A DNA stretch of 64,000 nt from Diphasiastrum complanatum (taxonomy: Eukaryota > Streptophyta > Lycopodiopsida > Lycopodiales > Lycopodiaceae), in NCBI GenBank assembly GCA_029204225.1, contig CM055095.1, positions 30,089,258 to 30,153,257 on the forward strand, read 5' to 3'. This document shows, one piece after another, positions 12,101 through 22,700 of the stretch (position 1 is its first letter; every line of letters starts with the position of its first letter). Both the position numbers and the translations under genes were made by a program. Under the pieces are notes generated by a model. It made no database searches. It was not told the origin of the DNA and saw only the letters and a program-made list of their open reading frames with translations.

Positions 12101-13073
12101 CTCTTCAGAAACATCCTTCTTAAATAACTTTTCAGCCTTTCGATGATAATCTAGATCATTCTTTAGATTTGATTAGGTAATAGATTTATTGACCTTTCCA
12201 TGCTTCTTCGAATGCTTTATGTGTCTTGATAGACCTTTGGATGTTTCACAAAGCTTTATTTTGAGACTTTAAGTACATCCAAGTCGCTTGGCCAAGTATT
12301 ATCATCAATTTTTTTGTTTGAAAGTTGGACTCTTTGTACAACAACATTAGTTTGCTTAGAATTGGCAGCATATTTTTATAATATCTTTGGTTCTTGCGAT
12401 TTTGGACAGTCTACACTTGTATGTCCCTCTCCAGAGCAATCTGAGCATAATGGTATGTAACCGATAGGTCGATGAGGTTCAGGACAACAATCTGGAAAAT
12501 AGTGGCCTTGTGCGCCACAATTATAACAATAGCCTAATACTTGCTTTGATGGTGGATTTGTTGTTGCATAAATAGCCTTCTGATTCAGTGCAATAGTCTA
12601 AGCCAACACATATCGTTTTGACGCATTTTTTTTTTTTTTTTTTGGCTTTGACTGTGTGCCTGGATTAGATGGTGCTCCCTGAATTTAATGACAAATTTCT
12701 TCAGGTTATATTTTATATACATATAAAACGGCTTAGGATGAGCCTTCAAAATAGGATACCTCTTACATTCATTGTTAGTATGAACTAATGATTCACATTC
12801 TGTGCACCAGAGACTTGTGTTCAATGTTGGAGCTTTCTGGCATTTATCAAATACTTCCGATAATTGTACTTTCAGATCCGATTATTTGCTTTGTGAGATC
12901 AACAATATTCTTCTTTCATACCTTCTCTATCTTCGGTTGGTCTTTATAGTTTTAACTTTTTTATTTGACCTCCTTCCTTTTCTATTATCTCACTCGTCAA
13001 TAGAGGAATCATAACTTTCTATATTTGACTCCTCACTAGAAGAACTGGATGTCGAATCATTGTCAGAGTTCAC
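12101..13073 (-). mobile_element. Gypsy element 1: gag with three zinc knuckles
   Basis: The minus strand reads a Ser-rich linker (DSTSSSSSEESNIE) and three CCHC-type units: WCTECESLVHTNNEC (12585-12824), CYNCGAQGHYFPDC (about 12500-12540) and CSDCSGEGHTSVDC (about 12410-12450). The last two lie in one open frame joined by CPEPHRPIGYIPL. A run of 18 T at 12626-12643 (poly-Lys on the minus strand) adds a frameshift. The gag N-terminus is missing. At 13073 the sequence switches to a different gypsy RT. Confidence 0.75.
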
Positions 13074-13900
13074 TTTTTTGGGTTCAAGGAGGTCTGATAT
13101 TCGCGGCATTTCTTCAGCACCTTTTCCAAGTTGGATAAGTGCTCAAAGTTAGGTCCATGTATGCATAGATCATCTAGGAAGATTTCTAGAAATTTTTGTA
13201 AATACTTTTTGAATGCCACCTGCATAACTCGTTGAAAGGTACTTGGGGCATTACAAAGTCCAAACGACATCACCTTGTAGGCATAGTTTCCCCATTTAGT
13301 GGCGAATGTTGTCTCGCATCTTGCCATTCTTTTTGGGTACTATGACTATTGGTGATACCCATTTTGTGTGCTCGATTTCATAAATGAAATCGACATCAAG
13401 TAACTTCTTCAACTCCTGCTTGATCAATTCAGTGTAGTTAGGATTGCAGCGATAGCAGCGGCTCACCTTGGGGACTGCTCCATCCACCAAGGGTATGGTA
13501 TGCACTACGGTTGGTGGTATACCCTTCAGATCTTTGTAATTCCATGCGAAGAAATCTTTGTATTCCACCAACAATGTGCGTAGCCTTTTGAATTGGGTGG
13601 GTGTCAGCTATTCTCTCACATGTACGATTTTCTCTTCTTCACCTGGCTCATTTAGATTCATAGGTTGTATACGTGCAAGTCCTTTGAAGGCTTGTTCCGT
13701 TGGTTCCTGATTTTGATCAGGTTCTCTTTATGCTTGTGGCATCATAATTGCCACATCGTCCACGGTATAATTCTTGAAGGTTGCTGGCATCTCCTGAAGT
13801 GGCGTTCGGCGAGATTCCTCCTTCAGCATGTTGATCTTAGCTCGACTTGTAATCTTCGCACTCCCATCCATATGTGATGTCGACGCTGTATCTGGTTCTA
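13074..13900 (-). mobile_element. Gypsy fragment C: pre-RT and reverse transcriptase
   Basis: The minus strand encodes a second gypsy lineage: KEESRRTPLQEMPATF (about 13800), LLVEYKDFFAWNYKDLKGIP, a region before RT with CNPNYTELIKQELKKLLD, SPIVIVPKKNGKMRD, then YKVMSFGLCNAPSTFQRVMQ and the catalytic FLDDLCIHG. Apart from a few stops and one frame change near 13310 it is well preserved. It is truncated at 13074, where gag of gypsy element 1 begins. Confidence 0.85.
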
Positions 13901-14097
13901 GCCGGATTGACTTTAAGAGTCCAACACTTTTTTTTTTCTTTTTTATTCACGTAGTTGGATTCATCCTTATTGTCTATCTTGGGAATGAATATCAATATCC
14001 ACCGTGGCTAATGCTTCTTTCAGTAGATCACTCCATCAGATCACTTGACTGTAGCATTGTTTCATCTGGTTCTTCTTAGACATTGGCACCTTCGGTG

Positions 14098-14380
14098 TAT
14101 CGCCCTCGGCTCTCCCTAGCACACATCTCCTGGCTTGGGGATACATCCTGGCTACTGCACATGCTCTTCATCCACACCAACTCCTGGGTAGACTGTGTGA
14201 ATGGCAAAAGGGGAGCTGTGACCACTATATAGGCATAGCGTAGTGGGTCCCATCAAGCACGGTCCCGCTGGCGACATGTGACCACCTAGGATGGTGACGC
14301 GTGGCACCAAAACATGTCGATAACACCAAACTTGCATCTTGTCCCTTGTGATGAAGGGCATACCGTTATGGTACATAACA
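14098..14380 (-). mobile_element. Gypsy 3' LTR fragment (family of the 39.3-kb LTR)
   Basis: On the minus strand a polypurine tract (tatgggggagggaa, 14381-14394) is followed by TGTTATGTACC and about 280 bp that match the LTR starting at 39304. Shared features include the TATA-box region (cctatatagt) and the segment up to gccgag. The match stops near 14098. Confidence 0.75.
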
Positions 14381-14394
14381 TTCCCTCCCCCATA

Positions 14395-14490
14395 AAAACT
14401 TCCTTCTATGGGAACAAACCAGGGAATCTAAGTCTCAAGTCGACTTCCTTTTCCCATGTGTCCTCGTCATCTAAGCAATCAACCCAAATA
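14395..14490 (-). mobile_element. Gypsy pol C-terminus, chromodomain-like tail
   Basis: The minus strand reads DDEDTWEKEVDLRLRFPGLF and then a stop, followed directly by the polypurine tract. The same tail occurs at 39200-39280 in the opposite orientation. It is the end of a chromodomain-type integrase. Only about 30 codons remain. Confidence 0.7.
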
Positions 14491-15350
14491 ACAAATATCA
14501 AGCATATGGATCACCAACAACATTGGTAGATGAAAAACCAAATGTTTACTCATAATTTGGTTGAGAAACCATCACATATTTATACATTAGTAGCTCGGAT
14601 CTGAGAATTTTAGGGCTTCTCTGAAAAATCATCATAACCTAACCCTTCAAATATGGACTCCTCCTTGTTCTAGACTCCCAATGGGAGCACGACACAAAGA
14701 AAGTTGAATTAGAACTTATTAGAGTTTCATACATACAATGTCAAATTTTGCTAAAAAATAAATTCATTCACCCCTATTGGACTCCACCAAGTACCAATGA
14801 CTACCTCTTTAGAGTTGCAATGAAATTCAAATTTTCAGAAATGTGATACTTCTCTCTCACTAAGATATGTGCTTACAAGCCATTTAGCAAGATTTGATCG
14901 TAATGAAAAAGACAATTGTTCCACCAAAGTCAATAAATGAGTTACATCCAACCTAATTGATCATTGGATCCACCCTAATTAGGGGTCTAGATCTCAAGAT
15001 CCAAAAACAATGGAAAACATGCTATTTTTGGGTCCTATTTTCTCTCTGCCCTATCTAAGCACTTTTTGGCCTTATTTCAAAGGTGTCTTTACAAAGTATG
15101 ATGTAGAATAAAGCTTTGGAAAGCATCCTATGCTATTTGGCACGTGTGGCATCCATTTACATGGCCATCTTGCCAATTACAATACATGTGACCAAAATTG
15201 GTCAAGCTAGAATTGTGAAATTTTAACAAATCATGTGTCCAACTTTATATTATTGCAAATTGGCTAGTCTTCCTTTTGTCCATTGATTTTAATATATTTG
15301 GATCTGTTTCATTTGTTCCATTTGGATATATGATAGTATTATAGCAAACA
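14491..15350. other. No recognisable gene
   Basis: AT-rich sequence without an open frame of note. No motif, repeat boundary or splice pattern could be recognised. Confidence 0.4.
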
Positions 15351-15351
15351 T

Positions 15352-15577
15352 TCTTTTATAGATCTAGATAAAGCTTTTGACTAGGTGAATTGGAATGACA
15401 TTTTTCATTGTTGCATCATTAATCTTTTTTAATGTTAAAGTAATACACTATAGTACTATTGAACAAGTAGCTGATGTTCTTACAAAACCCTCAAGCAAGG
15501 ATAAATTGGAAATATTTAAACATAGACTTCATGTTTGTGACATTGAAAGTAAACTTAAGCTTCATAAAGACTACTAA
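15352..15577 (+). mobile_element. LINE scrap joined to copia RNase H C-terminus
   Basis: At 15355-15405 the + strand reads a LINE RT motif (FIDLDKAFD, stop, VNWND). At 15425-15577 a 60-codon frame gives the copia RNase H tail: HYSTIEQVADVLTKPSSKDK, then HRLHVCDIESK. The two belong to different retroelement classes and are joined directly. Confidence 0.65.
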
Positions 15578-15599
15578 AATTAAAGCTTAATTTTACAAC

Positions 15600-16180
15600 G
15601 ACAACAGAAATTGATTAGTATAGAGCTGTTTTAGATAGTGTACACATGTGTCTTTGTTGGATCCAGTGTTACCATGCACATGCCAGGTATTGGTATAGGT
15701 TGTCGGACCTTGGTCTTGTTAGCAACGACCTGGCCATGCAGGACTACTTTTTAAGTGAAATGTATTGTACATATTCCAATTTGGAGGAGAGAAAACTAAG
15801 TATAGTTTTAGACTTTTTTGAGTGAGTTTTTGGTGCTTATTTGTGTGAGAGATTTCTACTTTTTTGACAATTTGAACGAGTGGATGAGTAGAGATTCACA
15901 CAATGATGTTTTTTTTATCAAAAGACAATAGAAAAAATTGTAGAGAAAAGATTATTTATTATTGGTGAGTGGAATCGTTGAACCACTTCCACATGATGTG
16001 GCTTATTACATGCACACAGGCTTCTAGGTCTTAGTTTCTTCTTCTTGTAACTTTGGAAAAGAGTTTGAAGGGAAAAAAATATAGGCCAAAACAAACTTTG
16101 ATCAGTAGATCTGAGCACAAAGGAATATAAAAGCATCCCATCAGTCAAAACCTTGGGAAGTTGCAAAATATACAACTTGA
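15600..16180. other. No recognisable gene
   Basis: Low-complexity AT-rich sequence after the copia tail. It may contain decayed LTR, but no terminal motif or TATA box could be assigned. Confidence 0.35.
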
Positions 16181-16189
16181 ATCAAAACA

Positions 16190-16370
16190 AAGAAATAAGA
16201 CAAAATCCATTATATTGGAGCAATAAAAAATTGTCATTCCAATTGATGTAGTCAAAAGCTTCATCTAAATCTATTCCAAAGGCATGGTTCTCAAGGCAAC
16301 GCCAAACAGGAAAATGTCCTAAATGCATTGGATAATCGGAGGGCCCAAAAAAGAGACCCAATTCTTTCAA
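16190..16370 (-). mobile_element. LINE reverse transcriptase fragment
   Basis: A 62-codon minus-strand frame contains CLENHAFGIDLDEAFDYINW, close to the LINE RT motif F-D-(x)-K-A-F-D..N-W. About 70 bases are similar to 15355-15405 in inverted orientation, so both derive from one LINE family. Confidence 0.6.
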
Positions 16371-16899
16371 CGAGAATAACGACGCTGTTTATTCAAAGTT
16401 TAAAAAAATCTCAAGCCTTTTTCACTAGTAAGTGGGAGAGGGCCCAAATCATTTTTTCCCATTTCAATGAAGCCACTACAAGTGGCCTTGAAATGAATAA
16501 ACATGATTGAGGCTTACCGTAGGTGAAAAAGATGATTGAGACTTACCTAGGTGGCAAGAATAGATGCCATTATTCATGATTTCACTTTTTCTTTAAAGAG
16601 GGGCCAAGGCCAAAAAACATAGTCATAGTCAAAGTTTGAATTCAAGTGAGATTCATTTATATATTATTCATGTTTGAATTAAACCACTTACACTTACCTC
16701 AAGTGCAAGTGGCCTTGTATGGAAGCCTTGTGCTCCTACTAATGCGGGAGATACGTATGGGGCATGAGCTTACAAGCAACTACTGTGTGTTTTTGTAGTC
16801 ATGGGTCTTCAGCATCCGACAAGAATTGGTGTATGACAACAAACCAATGGATCACAACTTTCCTATTCCCTCACAGGGTGGCAAGCCATGACTCTAGTC

Positions 16900-18610
16900 A
16901 CCTATATGTTCATCTAAGCCGCCATGGCCCGGAGGATGAAGTGGTGCAATACTAAGGTATGTAGGTGGGCCATGAGTGCAAGCACAATTTCAATTTTTTC
17001 CTCCTGTTTATTCCCCTCTATTGCGGATGATACTCATATTGTGGGGCCTACTAGTGAAGTCGTCCCTGCTTTTTTTTGCATTTCTCAACTCAACTTTCTT
17101 CTATTGGGCTTACAATGAACAGGTCTAAGTGTGTTGCTTGGTGCCCAAAAGGCCTTCCAGCAGATACCTCCTTACCTGAAGGTTTCAATACTCCTCAGCT
17201 TGGGATTAATGCCTTGGGTGTTCCCATTGGTTCTTCCGGATATGTCACTTCATTTATGCGGGAAGCTCTGCATGGATTTGCTCGTCATTCTGATTTGTTG
17301 CCAAAGCTTGGTAATTCTCAGGTTGCATTTGGAATTCTCACTCAGTGCTTGGCTCAACGTCCTAGCTATCTTCTACGTTGCGTTTCTGACGTATTGTCCT
17401 TACTTCGGGATTTTGATGATACTTTACTGGGCGTATTTGGTCGCATTTTGGGGCCAGGAACCTTTGATACTTGGTGAAGGTCAGTTTTCTAAGCGGCAAA
17501 TTTCTCTTCTTGCCTCCTCTGGTGGTGTAGGGCTAGTATCGTTTGCTTGCATCGCACCAGCTGCTTTTCTGATTGGAAGCTGGGCTCTTGTTGCCTCTGC
17601 ACTAGTTTCCAAGTTTCAGTAGGGTAACCAGCCTCTTCTTTTTGATATGGTGGCTCATGTGGAGACTGGCAATTTTGCTTTTCAACACGCTCTTCGCACT
17701 GCGCGAGGTTTACTTCCACCGCTTGTACAACCATTTGTGCCTCCCTTCGAATCTTTGGTGACAAATCAACAACTGGTTTTTCAGAAGACTATTATGGAGC
17801 ATTTTCATACTTATTCTTTCGGTCACCTTTTTAATGATGAACCTTCTGATGCAGTTCGAGCTCATCTTCTTCTTGTGCTGGTTCAGGCGCATGGGCTTGG
17901 TTGGTTGCACGTCCAGTTCTTCTACTCTTGCGACTCAACAATGATTTGTTTATAACTGCCCTTCGAACCAGATTGCTAATTGGCTCTCTAAGTGTTCATG
18001 TGGGCATGTGTTGGATTTCCTTGGGTACTCATCTTATGCGGTGCCCCTGAGTTGGAGAACATATTTTTTCACATGATTCCATTCGTGATGCCCTTCCTGC
18101 TATTGCTCATGATAGTGGTTTTCATGTTGTTCGAGAACAGACACACATTTTACCAGGGCCTTCTTCGCAATCTTCTCGACGACGAGTTTGACCTTGTTCT
18201 CTCGCATAATGAAATTCGTACTCCAGGAGATATTGTCATTGCTGATCCCTCTCGTCAGGACCTCCTTCGTCGTTCTTCCACCACGCAAGGGCCACTGCAT
18301 CTCACGCAGCTCAAGAAAAGGAGCGAGATTATAATGATCGTACACCCGGTGAAGATTTCATTCTCTTTGCCTTGGAAACATGTGGTTGTCTTCACAAGAA
18401 ATCTAATGATTTTTTATCTTTATGTGCGGAGCTTATGGTGAAACGCCAAGGACAGATCATTACCTTACCATCCGTCATTGTTTCTTTCTACCGTCAGCGT
18501 ATTTCTATTGCATTACAACGTTCACAGTCGCTTTCAATTCTTCGACGGGCTCAGTTTGCAGGAGCAGCTGTTTCAAAGCTTCCTGCAAACTGGATCTATT
18601 TTAGTTAGTG
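16900..18610 (+). pseudogene. Decayed reverse transcriptase relic with C-terminal DIVIADP domain
   Basis: Three + frames together follow one protein. First come the RT catalytic motif IADDTHIVGPTSEVVPAF (17022-17075) and a thumb-like region (TMNRSKCVAWCPKGL..LGVPIGSSGY..LLPKLGN, 17076-17477). Next is QISLLASSGGVGLVSF (17490-17620) and a long region to 17955. The C-terminal block has DLVLSHNEIRTPGDIVIADP (18188-18260), then TPGEDFI (about 18345-18365) and FYRQRISIALQRSQSLSIL (to 18600). I recognise this order from reverse-transcriptase proteins common in early land-plant and algal sequences. The D..x..D-I-V-I-A-D-P block could be a nuclease-like fold, but that is a guess. At least four frameshifts make it a pseudogene. 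The 5' part is missing. Confidence 0.7.
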
Positions 18611-18779
18611 ATTTACATCAGGCAGTTGGCTTTGAGTAATTAGCTCTTTATTTTAAATTTTTACTTAGCTATAGGATAGCTTAATTCATTTTTGCCGTTT
18701 TACGATATTATTTAAAATACATAGGTTTTCCCATCATTTTTTAATAAAAGCAGGGATATTATTATATATATATGCTCAT

Positions 18780-19480
18780 GCCTCGTATCTTACTGGCACA
18801 CATGGTTTGGCCCCGCCTCGGTTCGCCTCGTCCCAGGTGCCGCCCTGCTGCTGCCCGCCTAGTCTGCCCGGCCTGCCCGCCCTCCACTGGCCTACTCCCT
18901 GAATTTTTGCCACGTGGCATACCTCTGTTTATCCCATAATCACATTTTAAAAAAACTTATACCTGCATATATAGTGGAAATGCCCATTTACTCGCATGTG
19001 TGCGTGAGCCTGGGCCTGTGTGTGATGGCCTGGTTTTCCGACGCCAACGCCCCTGGTCCCGACGCCCAGATCCCACTGCCCCCTGGTCCCGGGCGCCAGT
19101 GTGATCCCGGACTCTGTCGGTGCCCCTGTGTCCCGGTGCCAGTGTGGCCCTGGGCGGCGGCGCCCGGGTGCTGGCGCTCCCGGTCCCGACTCCCTTCTCT
19201 TGCCGGCCCCGCTCCCGGACTTGTCCCTGGCCGGCGAATTCCCGACGACATGGAGTCTCATGCACGGGATTTGTTGCCTCCTGCCCGGACTCCACATGTA
19301 AGTAGCTCATTGGGACGGGGCCAAAGCTGTCCCCGTGCCCGGACTCCACATGTAAGTAGCTCATTGGGACGGGGCCAAAGCTGTCCCAGTGCCAGTGCCA
19401 ATAAGTTACTTGGATGCTCATGGGGTGCCCCCCAACATGGATGCACTCTTTGTAAGTTGTTCAACCACCAAACTTTCCAA
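18780..19480. promoter_or_regulatory. GC-rich region upstream of the translocator
   Basis: This is a strong local GC peak (roughly 18800-19450) in an AT-rich window. It produces overlapping GC-rich open frames on both strands with no recognisable protein. A TATA-like string lies at 18760-18775 and another (atatatag) near 18968-18975. Ending about 220 bp before the translocator ATG, it may be its promoter or 5' untranslated region. A repeat remnant is the alternative. Confidence 0.35.
19283..19390. repeat. Two tandem 54-bp repeats
   Basis: The block starting gcccggactccacatgtaag at 19283 is repeated at 19337 almost without change. It lies in the GC-rich segment upstream of the translocator gene. 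Confidence 0.9.
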
Positions 19481-19703
19481 ACCAATCGTACGGAATAGTA
19501 CAGTGGTACGGCTGTTTTTCTCCCTTCGTCTTTCTTCATGCGCCTGCTGCCATCATCTCCTCGTGCTGTTGCAGCTTCTTCTGCTGCAATCAATCTAAGG
19601 CTCTCTCATCCGAGCATGCACCGGCAGCAGCAGCTGCAACACACGGACAATCCATCAAATCTGGCAGCAGAGCAGCCTATTTGCAAAGCAATTCAGCTTA
19701 ATC

Positions 19704-22700
19704 ATGGCTAACCAAAGATCAAGCCTCGCATTGGTTTATGCCTACTTGCTCCTCTACATTTCCCTCTCCAGTGGACAGATATTCTTCAACAAGGTGTGTG
19801 TATCTTCTTTACACCATTGCCATAGCATCAGTTGCTGTATATCTTCATTTGTGGGTTTAATTTGCTTCCAAGTTTTCACAAAAGATTGCTTTCTTTTGTT
19901 GTTATTTTTGTAGAATATTGTTATGAAATTGCTCTCTTGCATCTTGCAGTGGGTTCTTTCTTCCAAGCAATTGAATTTTCCATTCCCGTTGAGCCTAACT
20001 CTTCTACACATGGTGTTCTCTTCGGTGCTTTGCTTCATGACTGTTAGGGTTTTCAAGGTACTATTCTCACAAAATTTAGTTCAGTTTAGTTTTCCTTTGC
20101 ACAAGATCCATATTTGGAAGGAGAAATAGTTTCATTGTCCGCATGAAGGCTTCAGTTGAAAGCCCATTCAATGCAATGCATGTGGGAGCTTCAATATGCT
20201 TGAGCAATTAATACCCATTCCTTAATTTTTTAGGATCCCACGTACCCTACATGCGTACAGAACAATTTCGTACTGAACTTACGCAAAGGTTTACTTGATA
20301 AATAATATGCTTTGATTGTAGCGATTAAACATGAAGTCCAAAGTTCAATAATCAATCGATTGTTTACTGTGGAGTCTTTACTTTGTATTATGTAATATTA
20401 ATGTTGCATAAATGTGCTCCAATTTTTAAACCCCATCTTTGTAATAACTTCAGGATTTGTACACGTACGATAGGTTTGCAATCACTATTTGCTCTTCGTC
20501 CCCTTGGATATTGCCATGAGAAGAATCTCTTTGTATTGAATGATTACCCGAAGATAAGGGTTGCATTTATGCATGAAATGACTTTGTACACTTGATTCTG
20601 CCAGTACTGAAGCCTGAGACTTGCTCTCAATGACCTATTTGGGCTCAAGAATTGCGAGAAGATGAATTGGGCCGATGAGCTAAACATGCAGAGCTTTTTT
20701 ATAACTGCGAATAAAGTGCAAGGCTATGCACAAAGGAGTTAGTGCTAAGAGTTTCAATACTTGTTCAATTAAGAAATCATGAGCATGTATTAGCACACCC
20801 TAACCATGTAAAGGTTCAACTAACCATAAATGCTCAAGTTTCCACATAAAGTTGAAATGTTTGCTCGAATCGCTGTTTGAACTACGAAACGTGGATCGAA
20901 CTGGCCGATTCGAACCGGCCCGCTTTGAACCACGGTTCGGTTTGAAGTGCTGTCTGCTAAAAAATTGTCTGCCTCTTTTGATGAAAAGGGCTATCAATAA
21001 ATCTACTAGAAGGCTGTTAATACTACCATCATCGAGGAGGCAATGACATAGGGAGGAGAGGGTATATTGCTGTTTTGTAATTTGTAAATTTCTGACGAAC
21101 CTTCAGCCTTTGATTCTATTCCATAACATATGCTTATCTAGAGGTTGAGAGATCTCAACTTTTCACTAGACATGTCACACAAATTTGGGGCAATGATGTA
21201 TTTAAACAAGAGGGTGATGGGACATTTTAGATCTCTATTCTCAGGAGAATTTATTTAAGATGGATCATCAATAAATACTATAGATGTGAATTTTGAAACA
21301 AGAATGCCCACTCTCACCTACGTTGTTCAATCTTTAAAGTTTGTATCAATGAGTTTGAGACTTTGAGTCGGTGATACAATATTTTGTCGTGACTCGTCTA
21401 GGAGAGATTTTGCTCTCCACTCTAATATATGATATCGACATCCAAACTTCAAAGAGGGCCCATGCTACAATGAATTATGAAACATTGCCTTGTGCAGTGT
21501 ACTTATACGGGAAGCAGAGAGGTTTGGAAGTTGATTACGAAAAGACCAAACTAATTGATGCATCATGCTACCTTTACAGACATTCCCAACTTAGCTTGAT
21601 ACTTATTACTGTTTATGTAATGTGAATCATGATATATCCTCAAAAAGAGTCAAATTTTAATATAGTAGAGGTATAACTGGTTGTAGGTAAATTGATAGTT
21701 CATATTGGGGAGTGCAAGGATCAACTAGAACTCCTAGCCAGTCCCGTTGGTGGAAATGCTGTAATCCTGGATTTTTTGGGAGATGTTAGATAAAAATGCC
21801 AAAAGTGATGTACTTTCAATGAAACCAACCTCTAGAAGTTCCTGTAATTGCAATTTTAACATGACAGTTTCTGGAAGAGCCAAGCTGTAAGAGACACAAG
21901 TAAATGGTTTTGTTCATGGATCTAAAACAATGGCATGATTAGATCTTATCTCCAAAAATTTTTTGGGAGAAAATAAGCATGTTCTCTATTAGAGGGTGCT
22001 TGACTACGTAACTTCTTTCAAGAACAATGAATATCTTTTACTTCTACTTTTCAATCAAACACAAATATAGCAGCTGAAAAAAAGGTGAGGGGTATAGTTG
22101 TCTTAATTTGTTGTAGTATGTGTCCATTCATCCTTGTCATAGAGCTTAAAGGAGCAAGCATAACAGAAGCTAAGTTGCTGGCATGTGTGTTCTTTTTCAT
22201 TATTTACATGAGCTAACATATTGTTTTATCTACAGCTGGTTGATCTTCAAGATGGGATGACCTTTGAGATGTGAGTTCTCTCAAGCTAAAAACTGTCTCT
22301 TATGGTCAATGAATAATCTGTTGCCTTTCCAGAATTTGATCATAAAGAGATTGATTCACCTATTTTAGCTTTTTTAGGAGGACAGTGGTGTATATTTATA
22401 GCAGTCTTGCTATTAAGTAGTGCATCAATATCGGGCTATAAAAGAGCAATTTTCTAAGAATTATTATGATGTGTTATTACATAAACATACGTTTCCTGCT
22501 ATGAGATTTGCTTGTATCTTCTAAAGTTAGGTGAGGAATGGTCCCCCAAGAACTGCAGGCATCTCATGGATAATGCCTCACATTGCAAAGTTTCGGACTT
22601 AGATGTAACACATGCTAGAGATAGCTTGACAATATCTCTCCAAGGCCTTAACGAGTGCGGGAGTTATGTTCGAGAGATTTCTACTATATAGTCTGTGGAA

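Larger units (their letters stand above)
20058..22235 (+). other. Translocator intron 2
   Basis: This intron begins gtacta and ends ctacag between the exon ending RVFK and the exon starting LVDLQDG. It contains the LINE RT fragment at 21280-21590 and a TTCGAA-rich patch at 20865-20945. The rest (20100-20850 and 21600-22200) shows nothing recognisable. Confidence 0.85.

Noticed and set aside
18914-19593. Overlapping open frames up to 194 codons in the GC-rich segment
   Set aside because: Frames are open on both strands at once because stops are rare in GC-rich DNA. No motif is seen, and the sequence contains a 54-bp tandem repeat.
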